From contig NC_134371.1 in the NCBI RefSeq assembly GCF_035582795.1, forward strand, positions 47,471,001 to 47,535,000: 64,000 nt of DNA, read 5' to 3'. This DNA comes from Mycteria americana (lineage: Eukaryota; Chordata; Aves; Ciconiiformes; Ciconiidae). The notes below the pieces were generated by a model. That model did no database searches. It saw nothing but the letters and a program-made list of their open reading frames with translations, and was not told where the DNA came from. This document shows positions 15,010-28,519 of the stretch, one piece after another (positions within the stretch are counted from its first letter, which is position 1; every line of letters starts with the position of its first letter). Both the position numbers and the translations under genes were made by a program.

Positions 15010-17529
15010 ATAGTACTTGTACTAATATTTGCAAGTAGCATCTTGCAGATCTTATATAAATTATGGGAACTATAGGCCACCGAGGAGTCCTATTGAAGAT
15101 GATAAAGACTCAAAGCAATGTACTGAGAGCAATACAGTTACGTAGTTTATTAGAGTGTTTTGAAATAACAGTTTAATTCAGGTCAGAAATAATAAGTTCC
15201 AATCTGGGTCAAGCAGATTTTAAAGAGTTGAATTCATTTTGAGTTTCCTCATCAGAAAAAAAAAACTTAAAAAAATGAACATCCATTAAAAAGTCTAGTT
15301 TGTAGACACTACTTTATTGATTGAGAATATATTGTTGCATGAAATTTCCAACCATTTCTAGTTTAAACATTGTATAAAATGCTGCCTCTGCCAATTAGAC
15401 ATGCATCAGTCCTTCAGCACAAAGCCACTTTACCATGTGATGTTCTAATGCAAAAGGCACGACATTCATGAAAAGAGCACTGGGTTTGCCAGAGTGAATA
15501 TTTAGTTATTCTTTAGGTTGTCATTTGTGGGTTTATGAAAGAACAAATGTTAAAAAAGAGAGAAAGGCGTTCTCTTGCAAGTAGAGAGGGATACAGATGA
15601 TTACAATATGAAGTACAACATAATCATATATTTACTGCACAAAACCGGCCACAGAAATATATAACAGAAATATATACATCCATTTTGAGAGTTACAGCAG
15701 ATGTTCACCTATTTGAAGTGAAGGCCAAAGAGCCTTCCCCACCCCCTTAAAGCCCTGCCTAAGGAAAAACAAACAAACAAAACCAAACAACAAAATCAAA
15801 ACAGACACACAGACACTTTTCCTATATATGGATCTCAGTTCCCCAGCTGCTCAACTTGAGGGTTTTGCATTATAGAATGACCTAAAAGAGCTGAAAATGT
15901 TCACGAGATGCAGGTAACTGCTTTATAACTTATTTCAACCATTGCGTTACAAGAGTTTTGAAAATGGCCAAGCTGCAGTAAAAGCCACCCCCACCCCACT
16001 TTCTTTTTAAATGTCACCCGTAAAGCAAAAAAAGGAAGAAAAGTTGTTCCTCCCTTTTACTACCTAATGATCGAGTTATTTGCCCATGAAATTCCAACCA
16101 GGTTCCTCTTCAGCCTGACAGGATTCAAATGTATATTCCCAAGTGAGAGATGTGGATATTGGAGCCCATTGCCATGACCAGGTGTGCATTTTCCATTAAA
16201 CCGACATAGGCTAACATTCAGAAAACCATCTGGAGAGGGAGGACTGCACCAGCACAGAATCGGTTATGGACTGGCAGTGCATCCCCTGCAAGGCAGGCAA
16301 GGAGGTGAATGCACTCAGGAAAAGAGGGGGAAAGAGCTCACTTCCCAGGTGAGTACTATTAACATTTCGCTCATCTGCAAAAAGGAACTAGACGTGAGGT
16401 CTTCGCAAGGTACCTATGCTTGAATGGCCTATCTCTGGATTATAAAATCCCAAATTGCCCCAGGCATCTCCCTGCATCTCTGAGTAAACTGTCTGCAAGG
16501 CAGGAATTAAGATTTATAGCTGCCTTCTGCATTTGTTGTGAGCTAACTCCAAGCAGCTGCACACTGGGCTAATTCAGGTAAAACATTCACAGATTTCAGT
16601 TGGAAAAAATAATCTTTAAACATATAAATGGGCATATAATATACATTTACAAAAGGGAGCTTGAGCCTGAAATACATATAAAATATTCAAGAAGTCTGAG
16701 TCTATGATTCTAACTCTAGTGAAAAATACCACTGACATCCGTAGGGCTATTCACCTGAATGCTGCTACCACTAGAAACTGTCAGTGATGTATTTAGAGTC
16801 AGTATATGCCTCCAGAACCCACATCTAAATCAAACTCCTGAGGGAAGGAACATTTGTGTTTTTGGGCAGAGCGAAAAATAGCAAGAACAAACTCTCAGAT
16901 CCTAAATGTGGCTACCATATAAATTAAACAAGAAAATTAATGGATTTTTAGAACATATTATTTGATAGAACCTAATAATGGGCTTTTGAACTGTGATTCT
17001 GAAAAAAGTATTAATAATCACAGAAGAAATTGCAGAGATACTTGAAGTTAGGCATATGTGCGAGTGCCTTAGAGAAAATTTATTGCACTTTTGCTCACGT
17101 TAAATAATTCCTTTATCTTTTAACTCTGCCTAGAAGAATATTCTTTAGCTAATCTTTCTCCCACCTCAGTATTCTCTCAATATCAGCTCCATGATTAAGT
17201 ATTTATTACTTATTAAAGAATGACTTTGGGGCAGACTGTGGAGCAGTAATCACAGAAAAAGCTCTTAACTTTGCCTATACTCTGGAAAAATATTCTATGC
17301 TGAACCTTAAGATACAGTTCTCCAAGGGTGCACCATGGCTTGATTCCCCAGCAGTGGGGATAGCCCTCATTTCCAGTCTCTATCTACCAAACTACACTAC
17401 AGATCTCTACTGCCTGCCCCTCTATTACCTCTGAAAGGAAGCCAGGCAGGCTCAGGGAATTCTGCATGCCCAGGTCTATAGAAGTGTACAAAGATTAGCT
17501 CATCTGAATCACAGGGACTCACCCAATTG
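15010..17529. other. Unique non-coding sequence with a small CAAA-rich tract
   Basis: No gene recognised. A (CAAA)-rich simple tract sits at about 15765-15801. ACAGAAATATATA occurs twice near 15652-15676. The longest frame (79 codons, 16184-16423, plus) has no known motif. Confidence 0.7.
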
Positions 17530-17625
17530 CTCTAGAATTACTTCAGAATGCTTTTATTCTTAGTATTTCCTTTTCCACTCTGGAATTACTTCAGAATTCT
17601 TTTATTCCTAGTATTTCCTTTTCCA
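17530..17625. repeat. 48-bp tandem duplication, two copies
   Basis: Copy 1 (17530-17577) and copy 2 (17578-17625) are head to tail without a gap. By direct comparison they differ at three positions: offsets 5 (A/G), 21 (G/T) and 31 (T/C), about 94% identity. Both start CTCTRGAATTACTTCAGAAT and end CTTTTCCA. The unit is not a known transposon end. The clean junction points to a single replication-slippage or end-joining event. Confidence 0.95.
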
Positions 17626-20600
17626 CATTTAATAGTGGTATGGAGTGTGGTATGAACAGCAAACAAGGGTTCCCTGGCCAAAAAGCTCTGAAAATGGTTG
17701 CTTTGAAAAATCTAATTATTCATAAAAGAAGGAAGTGACTTCTGCAGCAATCTAAGTGCTCTTCTACATGATCAAAGTGTATGGTTTTGTTTCTGATTCA
17801 GAAAAGGGTCTGTTCACTAAGAATAGATTAAACTGTGAAAGGAACATGGATTAGAACTGGGGGAAAAAAAACATTAATCTTTTTTTCCCCAAATGAGATA
17901 TTAAGTCATACCAGTCTCTTTTTTAATGAAACCTTCATGAGATGTGATCTCAATAAACAGGCATTTTTAAATTAAAAAATATTTATTAAAAGCTCCTGAA
18001 CAGTTCAAAATATATATATTGTGCTATAGCTAAGGATTCTGAATCAATACCTCTCACTACAGTATTGAGAGCTAAAATAGTGAAACATTTCACCAGTTTA
18101 CTGGGCCGTGAATAAAGCATTTCCTAATCTCATAGTTAATGGAAGGGCTGGAGGAACAGGGGGAAAGGGATGAGTATTCAATTCTGAATTATCATTAGGT
18201 AGGAATGATTTTTTTTTTTTCCATGTTTCAATATTTGTTGAGCTCTATTCTGAATGGATATAGATTTTGGATTAGTCTGAAGAAAAAAAAATGTAATAAA
18301 AGAGTAGATTTATTTCTCCTTCTTATATTCGATAGTTATCACAACAATTTCCAACACACCTAGCAGAGCTGGGCTACATGACAGCTTCAGGAGAAAAATC
18401 TCTGCCTAACTCTCCACAAGATAAATATTGTCAGCTTTTAAGAATTAAGTCTAGTTATTCCAGAGTTACTGTGTGATAAAATAAAAATTAAAGAGCCCAT
18501 CAGTGTCTCATTTCCTGCCACTTTTTCACTGAGTCAATCCCTTCCTTGTAAGAAGGGAGTCCTGAAATTAATGAGAGTATTTCAGAAATGAAGTACAATT
18601 TGACATACAGTAAGGGTGGCAAAACTGGACCTGTTCCAAACAGGTAAATACATATTGTGTGCACACCATGGAAAACACGTATTGGTAATTTCCTTCATTC
18701 ATCAGTTGTCCAAGCAAACTGCAGAAGTTTGTGTTGTGAAAGTGCTACCTTCAAGGGACTCACCTTACAAATCTTCCTTATCATGTATAGGACTCCATTG
18801 CCTTTTGTGGGAGAACCTTCACTGTTAAAGGTTGCTTGTGTGAGTAAAAGCAAAAAAATATTTTATTTATCCTTTTGTTTTTCAGGACCAGACTTTATGT
18901 AAAGTAATGAACAAGAAGGACCCCACAGGGTTTATCACTGTGCAAACACAGAACAAAAGTTGGCCTTATCTCAGAGTTTACAGCCGTAGCTTTCTGCCAC
19001 AAAGTAAGCAGACCTGCATACATGTAAAAAACACACATGAAACTGTAAAGGAAGCAAAATTAAAAGAAAGAATAGCGTGGAGCCAATTCTGGTTTAAGCA
19101 TGACTGCAAACTAGAAGAATTTTTGCTCGTTCTCTCAATAGGCAAACTGTAATTCACACACTGGCCTCATTCCTTAGTTCTGAGTCAGTAACTCACCAGT
19201 ACAATTTCCCATGGCATGCAAGCAATATGTAGCAACTAAGAGAAAGTCTATTCTTCCCTGTTCCTACCACTCTTACCCTAGTGCTCAGGTATGCTGAAGC
19301 AGGTCACTTGGATGCCTGTTCAGTTCCAAAGGCTGGCTATAGAAAGGACAAAACAGCCATCCACATCACTTAGTCAACAATCCCCTCCAAATTTGCAGAG
19401 ACAAAACACTTATTCTCCAAAAGCAATATATTCTTATTAAAAAGTGTGATTAATTGAATAATTTTAAGGATTTATTTGAGGGGGCTGGAAATAAAGGGTG
19501 CGGGCACTACTCCTGCCTTGCAACTACTGCTGTTGACTTGCTACTGCCAAAAACGTTGGTAAGGCCTCAGCTTCTCAGACATTTGTGTCTATATAGGAAT
19601 ACAAGAACAAGAATTTCTTTATGTTCTTTTCTACTTTTCCTGTTTGCCTTGATAGCTTTATTTCATTATTTTAAAGCCAGTATGCATTCATAAGGAGCAC
19701 ATTACCACAAGTTTTTCCCATGTCTGCATTTATTTACTCATTTTCCCATAAGAGGAGACATAAATAACTCTAGAAATGGATTGGACTCAGTTCATGTACT
19801 AATCATGATATATATACATACTGAAGATTTTTTAAAATGGCTTTGCTGTTGCCAGTATCAACATAATCAATAAATAGATTCTCAGACATGAAAATACAAC
19901 ATTTACCTGAAGGAGGAAAGAAAAGTGTTTTCATCTTTCTATTGTCCCTCTAACATACTCAAATTAAACAGCTTTGGGGGAGGAAAAAAGAGAAAAATGC
20001 TCTAGATGTAACTGATGCTCTGGGCCAGCTAATCACAACATGTTGTGTAAGTCCAGTTCCAGTCTTCCTTTTTTGCCCACCAAAAAAAGCCTTCAATTTC
20101 TGTAACTAAATACTGCTGTTCAACTTGTTCTTGGATACATAAAGTGGTGTCTTCATTACTAAAAATTCATTGAGAGCTACCAATTGCACCACCTGAAAAT
20201 TTCCTACTTTACAAGTAAAGAGAAAATTACTTTTAAGAGGAATAAATTCTTTCAGAAAAAATGTAATTTTTGGAGATGATGTTCTGGGAACACTGATGGA
20301 ATCCTATTATTAAATACAGATATATGTTTGCATTCACACTCAGCTAGATTCAGCTGGCTTGCCACAATTAATTATTTTAAAGGTCAAGGAGCAAGCAATT
20401 TCCATCTACAGAAGTGAATAATGATTGAATAATCATTTTGGATGTTGCAGTATTAAATATCTCCAGATTTTGGCTCACATATCTTTGCCTTAATGTCTAA
20501 GGTGACAAGTAAATGCAGCTTGAAAGGGGTATGAAATACTAGTGCCAGCAAATAAAGTCAGTAGACTCAGCACATCTATCAACACCACGTATTGGTCCTC

Positions 20601-22393
20601 AAAATTGGATTATGTATATTTTGTCCTTTAGGACTCCTACTATCCATTTCTAAACAAAAGGAGTGAGAAACAAGACTGTATTTCTCTGCCTAGGAATCTT
20701 TTTTCTTCTTTGTTTTAAAAAGCTATTTGTTGTTCACCCACTTCACATAAGATTATTATCAAGTATGTACTCTCATGGTAATGACCATGTCACATCCTTC
20801 AGCAGTAGTGAAAGGATTTTAAGCAATTGAGTGGCTCATGGGAATGGTAGGGATCCTGCCACCATGTATTTGCAGTTAAAGGAGACAACACGAAGGCATG
20901 GATATAACGAAAAAAACAACATTTGTCATTCAGTTTTCCTCTACCTTTTACACACATTTTATATCTGGGTTATAATTATCAATCATTTTATTAATGCAAC
21001 GTTTACTCTTCAAGATGGGCTGGGGGGAATTTGGAGATAAAAACTGTGTTTCAGGTAGGGACTTAAAAATTAAGACCATGTGCAGTGAGGTCTAATTTGA
21101 GAGGTCTAACATTAGGAAAGGCAAATGGGATTTTTTTTTAATTAATATTAGACATTTATTTGGCTCTAAACCTTAAAGTTGCTGGTAGATATTAGTTAGC
21201 CTTTGGAGGGTGCTTAGATGGAACCTGCCTTTTTTTAGCTCCTTGCAAGATCCCAGTCTGTAGATAAGTTTTGCTGCCTGACCACAACACAGTCTCTTCT
21301 CCTTTCATATTTCTTAATTGATATACACTCTAATTAAAAATACATGAACTTCACAGAAAAGAACTGTTAAAGGATTTATGAGAGTGAAAGTTCTAGCATA
21401 AGGGGAAAAGGGAAATACATACTTTCTTATTGACAAATAGGTTACACAACGAGTACAGTTTTGCTTAGGGAGGTAGATACACTTGTAATGTAAACTGTTG
21501 GGTCCAACAGCAAAATGAACATGTCTGGATCTCTCTCATGACACTCTAGAGAATAGAAAGAATACCCCCAGTAATACAGAGTAGTCATTCCATGGATTGA
21601 CATTTTCTGCTAAAGCAATCACTTTAACACGTAAAACATTGCATTTGGACATAGGAAACATCCTGCAGCAGGTAAATTAGACATTATTTTTACAGATTGG
21701 AAATATTTATTGTCAGTGTGCTACGTATCTATGTAGATTTATTTTATTTCCCACCAGGATCAACATGGGATGCCAGATAAGGCCTGTGAAGGCAAAATAT
21801 TGTTACAGAATTCAGTGCAAGAGTTCCAGGTCTGAGTGTCTCTGTGCATTAACTATCAAAACTGCTGACTACTGCTTATTTCAATTGCATCTGAAGTATT
21901 GCCTCTATCAGAAATCTCTCAAATTTACTAAAATTAGTCTTTAAATCATGTAAAAAATACACTATTACAATGTTTGTGAACTCATTTACATAGTTAATAT
22001 GAATGAATCTAACAAAGAAAAATGTGATTTACCCAGATTACAATTAATAATATATCAGTTTCATCAGGAAGTGATAAACACTTTATGTTGTACCTCAAAG
22101 CTGGTATTTTTTACAGAGGCAGAATGATCTTCAATAGAACCTGAGAGCCACCCTACCAACCTATATATCCCTCAGACTCTACACTAATCAAAGCATCTGA
22201 ATGTCAAGAAATTTGTCTCAAAACAATTGAAATTTCAGTATAATTTAAATTAATTTTAGTCTGGATACTGCCTAATTTTGGGCTGGCAATATCATCGTAT
22301 TCTGTTAAGGAACTGCAAGGTGCCTACCCCCAATGAGACACAGATTGGACAAAAGCCAAAGGAAAATCTAAGTTTCACATCCTACTTTCACTT
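17626..22393. other. Unique AT-rich non-coding sequence
   Basis: No gene or mobile element recognised; open frames stay at or below about 81 codons. A small TAATTA-rich patch at 20366-20437 includes the inverted repeat AATGATT-GAAT-AATCATT (20420-20437). Such homeodomain-type sites also arise by chance in AT-rich DNA. Confidence 0.65.
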
Positions 22394-22466
22394 GAGATTA
22401 AATCCTGCCCCCTCTGGAAGTTAAGGGGAGTTTCACTTTTGACTTTAGTAGGAAGGATTTAATCTC
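22394..22466. repeat. Imperfect palindromic fold-back element (~73 bp)
   Basis: The arm GAGATTAAATCCT at 22394-22406 is matched exactly by its reverse complement AGGATTTAATCTC at 22454-22466. Inside the arms, the stretch 22411-22430 pairs imperfectly with 22434-22453, so the whole element is a degenerate palindrome. Its layout (AATCCTGCCCC, then GAAGTTAA-GGGGAGTTT, then TTGACTT, then AGGATTTAATC) resembles a short palindromic interspersed repeat with GAAGTCAATGGGAGTTTTGCC-like cores that I recall from amniote genomes. That family link is from memory. It could also be a chance-decayed inverted duplication. Confidence 0.6.
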
Positions 22467-25400
22467 TGTTAATAAAAGAAGACTTCTTTATTGAGCTCCT
22501 TTCATTTTGTATCCTGTTGGCCGATACCTTTTTAAAAAGGAAATGAGATCCGTTCAGTCACAGTCCTTAGTTTTGCAAAGCTCAGGGGGTCCAATTAGAA
22601 GTAGAGAGAAATTTAAACAGCTGTATTTTGCCACTTAACCAAGGAAAACTATTTTGTATCAGACACATTAAAAAGCACATTTAATTATGACAACGAATCT
22701 GCCAGCATGAAGGAAGTCAAACTAGCATGGTTAAAAAGTAAAATTCTCTAATAACAGTACTGTTCAGTTTCATGGGCTTTTAAACTCTTATCTGAACTAC
22801 TCACATTAGCTAACTGAACCATATAATAATTTATTATGATTTTCCTTAAGTAGGGAAAAAACAATAATATTTATTTATACTTGTTATACTCATTCACCTG
22901 TTAGATTAATTGTGAAATCCAACAGAATTTCACTATTTAATGACTGACATCAAACACTGAAAAACATTTAATTATTCTTTCTGCTAGAGTCCTTCTAAAT
23001 TACAAAAGGAACCAAGTTCAGTGCTGTTATTTAGTTACATCCTAACATGTTTCTTGGACTCTCTACAATCATTTTATTCTCATAGACTGGATGATGTCTC
23101 CAGGATGACTAGTCTGGACTCTGGGTGCACACTCTCCTGACTTTATAACAAATACTGGTCACCTGCCAAACTCAACTTTCTAGGGCTTTGTCTACACTGT
23201 AATTGGAATGGAAAAAGCTAGGATCTCCAAGCAGAGAGTTTGCTACGGAAAAACAAACAGAACTCAGAAGGTAGCCAATTAAGGCACTTAAAAGACACCA
23301 CAAACTTTTAGGGGGAAAGCTCAGCTGAGATGGAGTTCAGAATAAGAGAAAAAGTTAAAAAGGAATCAAACATCTTGTTATCACTTGTCAAGTGGCTCTA
23401 CTTGTAACATGCCTGTACCTGACGGATTGCTGTCCTCCCAGGAGCAAAAAAGATTACTCAACCAATGTTAGTATTTACATTAAACAGGAAAAAAAATATC
23501 ATGAAGAACCATGATGGACAGGAGAGGAAGACCAGAGACTGTGATGAGCAGAAGTACTAAGTGAAGTAAGTTTTTGGACATGATCACTAGCATAGTCCAC
23601 TTCTCTCAGATCCTCCTGGTACTAGTGTTCTTTACTTTTAATCAGGTCAGTTTTGTAAAGTCAAATATCCAATGTGTGGAAATAATTGTGTGCAAAGTAT
23701 CTTTTTGGCAGTCATTTTTCCTTAGAATGATCCCTCCAGAGTTTCTGAACCCCATCATTCACCTCTTCTTATCTACTTTTACTGGTTTCTTTCTCTCTCT
23801 GCTATAAAAGTTCCTTCAACCATTTTGCCATAGCACAGTCCAACAAATGTTATGGTGATTCCTGAAGCGTGTGACAATTTATGTGAAATGTTTCACGTTG
23901 ATTAATTTAATTATTTTTTTAAAATGAGAAAACCAGGGACTAATGTGGAATGTTTGCCAAGAGAGAATCTGACTCCCTGGAGTAAGTTTTCATGAGAAAA
24001 ATAGTGGCCAGCTCAGACTCAGGCATTAGGTGAAAACAGATAACCTCTCAGGTAGAAAAATTTTAAAACCCTTCTATGCTCCCCTTATGAAACATTAATT
24101 AAGACAAGTAAAATATGTCAAAACAGAAGAGCTAGAAATAAGCAGTGCTGAGTAAGTGGCCAAGTGTGTAATTTTCGGTATAGACTGTTGAACTGTTACT
24201 TTTGCACTTCTCTCAGCAGTCTGATCTGGGCAAAGCATAACAGCCAAGTGTGCAGTGTTGGGACAAAGCAGAAATAATGAAGTGTTACAGCCCAACAGGG
24301 AATGTAGGTTAAGGATTTAAACAGGCAAAAAAGCAAAATGGGAAGGGCTGATGCAGAACAGTCTGTCTGCCAGAAAAAGGAGTAGTCAAGAGGGAAAGGC
24401 ACCTGCAGTAGTCATGTCAGAAGAGGCTAGCCAGGCCTCCAGTCAGGACAGTGGCCAATCATTTATTAGTATTTTGAAATCTGATTTCAGTTTAAACTTC
24501 AGTAAAGCCAAGCTAACAAATCCTGTTCACTGGATTGAACAGTGAATTTGAAAAACACTGAAGTGATCTGGAAAAGAAAAAGACAATGTGGAGCTGTGGC
24601 TATCCCACAGGGAATTTTTAATGATGGCAGTACAATAATGAAAAAACAATAAAATACATCAACGTATGCTCTATAAAACTGCAGAAGAGTTACTTATATC
24701 CTGAAAAAAGTAATGACCTAAAATTATTCAAGCACCTATAATAATAATTATGCAGATCCAGTATAAGATAGTTAAAAGAATAAAAAACTGTTCATAATAA
24801 CATCTATAAACATAGCAACATGAGGGGTATGAAAATATTTTTCTTTGGATCATTTAATCTGCAGAATTATTTCTTTTCTTCCTGTTAGAAATATAATACT
24901 GACCTGAATGAAGCCCTGATGCAGAACTGAAAGTAAAGGAAGCAGGAAGGAAATTAAGATCCCAAAGGTAAATGGGTGCAATATGGAGAGAAAAATATAA
25001 GATTTAGATATACAGTCTCACTCTCCAGTCAACTAAAGAAAATGCAGCCATTTTTTTCTACCTTTATTACCATTCCCCCAGCCCTAAGATTTTAACCGTC
25101 TTCCTGATGAGCACAAAAACGTTTGATGCATTTGAAGAATGCACTGAAGAATCTGAAGTTATTGAAACTAAGCATTAAAAAGACAGGTGCTTCTGCCTGA
25201 GAGTGGCCTGTTAAGTACACTAAAAAACATCACACAAAAGTTTAGGAATAAAAAGAGAGGATAGCATGTGAGAATGAGCAAGACTGCAAAATAAAGGAAG
25301 TGTGGTACTACAAAATTCTCTCGCCTCTTTTCATGAGTTTAATGACCCAAAGTCAGAGCCCAATGTCAGGTTTTGGGCACCAGAGTGGCACTGGCTAAAC

Positions 25401-26559
25401 ACATCATAAAATTGCCATGCTCAGGCTTTAGACAAGCTCAGCTACCCTAGATCAGCATATTCTGCTGTGAAGTCCAGGAGAAAAAAAATGGTCTCTGCTG
25501 CAGAGGTAGCAAGAGGGCAGCCTGCCAGACTAACTTTTAGAAAAGCTGGGGAAAAATTAAACAACGTAACAAAAAAGCTATATATAATTGTGTATGAAAG
25601 CTGGGATCTTGTAATGATATAACTAAATTGCTTGGGATTTGTGAGCCTAGCAGTGTGCTAGAAAAATAGTCTCTCGTTACACTAAAGCTAAGGATGGAAT
25701 TGGTTCAACTGGCTGCTGTAAGGGCGTATCAAGAAACCACTTTTTTGTTATGGACATTATTTTCATAGGTTGGCTTGCTGCATTTGTATGTCCCAAAATG
25801 AACAGAGTAGGGTCATACAGACATATGAGAGATCAATTACTCTAATTAGAAAGGTACCCTGTGATTAAAAGTTTAATAACAAAAAAGAACATAAATAGCC
25901 AGCTGTTGAGAGCAGTCCAAGAGGTAGGTATTATTACAGGAGTAACTCAAACATTTTGCTACTCTACTGGAACATTAGAGGTGTGAGCCCTTTCTGTTCA
26001 ACTTTCAGATCTTCCAAATAGCTCAGCATACAGAAATTGTCTGCTTTTAACATTGTTTCCAGATGTACTCTTGGCCAGCTTGCTGCTTCTATTTGGACTG
26101 ATCTGAATGGCCTGAACCTTGGGAACGCAATTATACTCTGGGATAAAAATGTCATTCTCTGCTAATAAAGAACAAAAGGTTGCAAGGCAAAGATATGTGG
26201 TGACTTAACATCTAAGCTGCTCTTCATCCCAGAATAAAGGGCAGCAGGAATTTTGATTACTCCACCCATACTCGAATTTCTATGCATGAACACACTCCAA
26301 AATATTCAAGGGGTTAATTAGACAGCTCTTGATTCAGTCTTACAGCAATGAGTGTCCACTGAATCACAGATTAGCAATAGTGTTATTATCATACTGTATT
26401 TTCTTGGAGAAAAATAGACTAATTGGAAAAAATACAATTGAGGTAAATAATTAAATCAAAGCTATAGACCTTGCATTTCAACAGTGGTAACTAGTCTCTC
26501 TGGTAGAGCAGGCAGGGCATATTCATATTATTAGTATGTGGACTATAACCCTAGTATGA
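22467..26559. other. Unique AT-rich non-coding sequence
   Basis: No gene, RNA or transposon recognised. Frames reach at most 77 codons (23574-23807, plus), a hydrophobic but unrecognised chance frame. Composition is AT-rich and uniform. Confidence 0.7.
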
Positions 26560-26850
26560 CGCTAGCGTGCGAGACACGCTGCTCTGTGGGCAGCACAATC
26601 AATACGTAACAGATCTGCCCCAAGTCTGCTTTCAGCCCACACCCAAAACTCATTGGCCCAACAGTGACAGGGGCTGGAAATGGGCTGCAAGAGCCAGGGC
26701 AATTAAAGAGCCCTGGAAATGGGCTGCAGAGCCATGGCCAGCTCCCAACAGCTGCCATTCCCCAGAGCCCCATGACTGCCTCCTGGCCAGACTGCCTCCT
26801 CCATAAAGCCAGACCTGCAGCCAGTACTTGACAGGAGGGGACTGCTGGCT
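26560..26850. other. GC-rich patch with an internal 39-bp duplication
   Basis: G+C is clearly higher here than in the flanks, with a small cluster of CpGs at the left edge around CGCTAGCGTGCG (about 26561-26572). The segment CTGGAAATGGGCTGCA(A)GAGCCA occurs at 26674-26696 and again at 26713-26734, a period of 39 bp. Open frames cross the patch on both strands (79 codons plus, 132 codons minus at 26543-26941), but neither shows a known domain and they overlap antisense, as expected where stop codons are scarce. It could be an unclassified LTR remnant, a small regulatory element or an RNA exon; I cannot assign it. Confidence 0.5.
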
Positions 26851-28452
26851 TCCCAGGAAAAAGCATCACTATTAGTGTATCACGGATCCCAGGAATTATC
26901 CCACTGACCCACAAATACTCCACAAGCTGTAGTTTAAGCAATATCGCTTTTGACTATTCAAATTTCAAGCAGCTGGATTCCATATTCCAGTGAACCACTA
27001 AGCTAAGAAATCTGTTGTTTGTTCAGTGGGAGAATATTTCTTTGGACCAAATGGACAAATGACTAGTCAGTTATCATACAAGGAATTCTCTGATGATGTC
27101 ACATCACATACCAGGTATATATCTTTCATCTAATAAAAAGTACATTTCATCACTATACAGGAAACCATGTCAATAAAGAGAACAGCACAGCACCAACTGC
27201 TAGCCAGTTTTATGTCAGTCAGTCCAGCCCAATCTACACAATACAACACTGCTCATTTAGCAGCGCCCCAAGCCTTACCAGTGTCTACTTTCACTATCGA
27301 GTTTATTTGTACCGTTCATATTTCAGTTGCCATTTTACAACTACTTTTATTTTAGGTCTTTTACTGTATTGATTATTTGGGCAATCTATTCCAAACAAAA
27401 TTCATTCAAGCTACACTACCTATGGATGAACTTAATTTGAACCACTTGGTGTATTAGAGGAATAAACTGCTGAGAAAGGGCTTCATCTTGCTGGTGGATA
27501 CCAGGCTGTTTTTCAGCGTGAGCATTCACTGGGAAGAAAGCAGTTCCTGTTTGCACGGGAACCAGCAACCTCGCAGTGAGCTCAGAGGCAGTTTGACTCT
27601 CTTCTCTATAAGAACTGTTCTTATAAAGCAAAATTTCTTCCTACTTTTGATGCTGGGGTCTGTGGGTCTGTTCTTCATGGAAGAACCATCCAAGTGCAGC
27701 TCTCAGAAAATCCTAACTGTTTAGATCACTGTCTGCAATTTCCAGCTTCCCTTACATATGACTAAATATGAATTCAGTGTTACATAAACAGCTAAAATGA
27801 ACCCTCCTCAGCATTTACAAGTGGCATATTAAAATCACTTGACATTTTAAATTTAAGGTGTGATACACTAGCTTTTTGAAAATTAACTTGAAAAGATACA
27901 GATTTTTTTTTATTGTAAATACATCCAATTTGGTTGTTCAAACAATTATCCTATGTATCACTGATTTTCATTTATTCAAATAAAAATGTTGCTCCTTCCA
28001 GTGGAAGGCCACTATGAGGTCAAATATATTTCACATGTCCTTTTAACAATTGATATTTTCTTTTCCCTAAGGGCAAACATTAGCATTTGAACATCATAAA
28101 GTTAGTTTCCAAGGAGTATTACTATTTAGGTCACTAGGAAAATGCACAAAATTTGCTTTTCCAAGCACTTGGAAAAAATCCATTCAGATAATATAGCTGC
28201 TGAAAGTGAGCATCATTATTCAACTTTCTATTACAAATACAGGTAGTGTTGCATTGCTCAGGTAGAATTTGAGAATAGCTTTCCCTCTTAATGTCTGATT
28301 TCTGCACCGCAAATTTTTTCCTTCTTGAGAAGGTAAAGCTGAAAAAACATGAGCTCTCCTGCCAGTGGGAATCTCTGTCCCATCAAGAAAGAGGTCAGCA
28401 GCTTACAGCTGTGGAGTCAAGTATGGCTCTTTCAGAAATAATTCCTAAGTAT
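26851..28452. other. Unique non-coding sequence
   Basis: No gene recognised. Two overlapping antisense frames of 71-78 codons at 27416-27724 have no known motif. The remainder is ordinary AT-rich sequence. Confidence 0.7.
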
Positions 28453-28519
28453 TCTTTTTTTGTTTGTTGGTTGGCTTCTTGGTAGTTTTGGTTTTTTGGG
28501 TTTTTTTGGGTTTTTTTGG
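28453..28519. repeat. T/G-rich simple tract with TTTTTTTGGG units
   Basis: The run moves from TTTGTTTGTTGGTTGG into three successive units of about 10 bp, T6-7 followed by GG or GGG (28492-28500, 28501-28510, 28511-28519). It is a low-complexity purine/pyrimidine-skewed tract, likely length-variable. Confidence 0.85.

Noticed and set aside
26543..26941. 132-codon minus-strand frame considered as a gene
   Set aside because: It overlaps an antisense frame in a GC-rich patch where stops are scarce, and shows no known domain; kept only as an unassigned patch.
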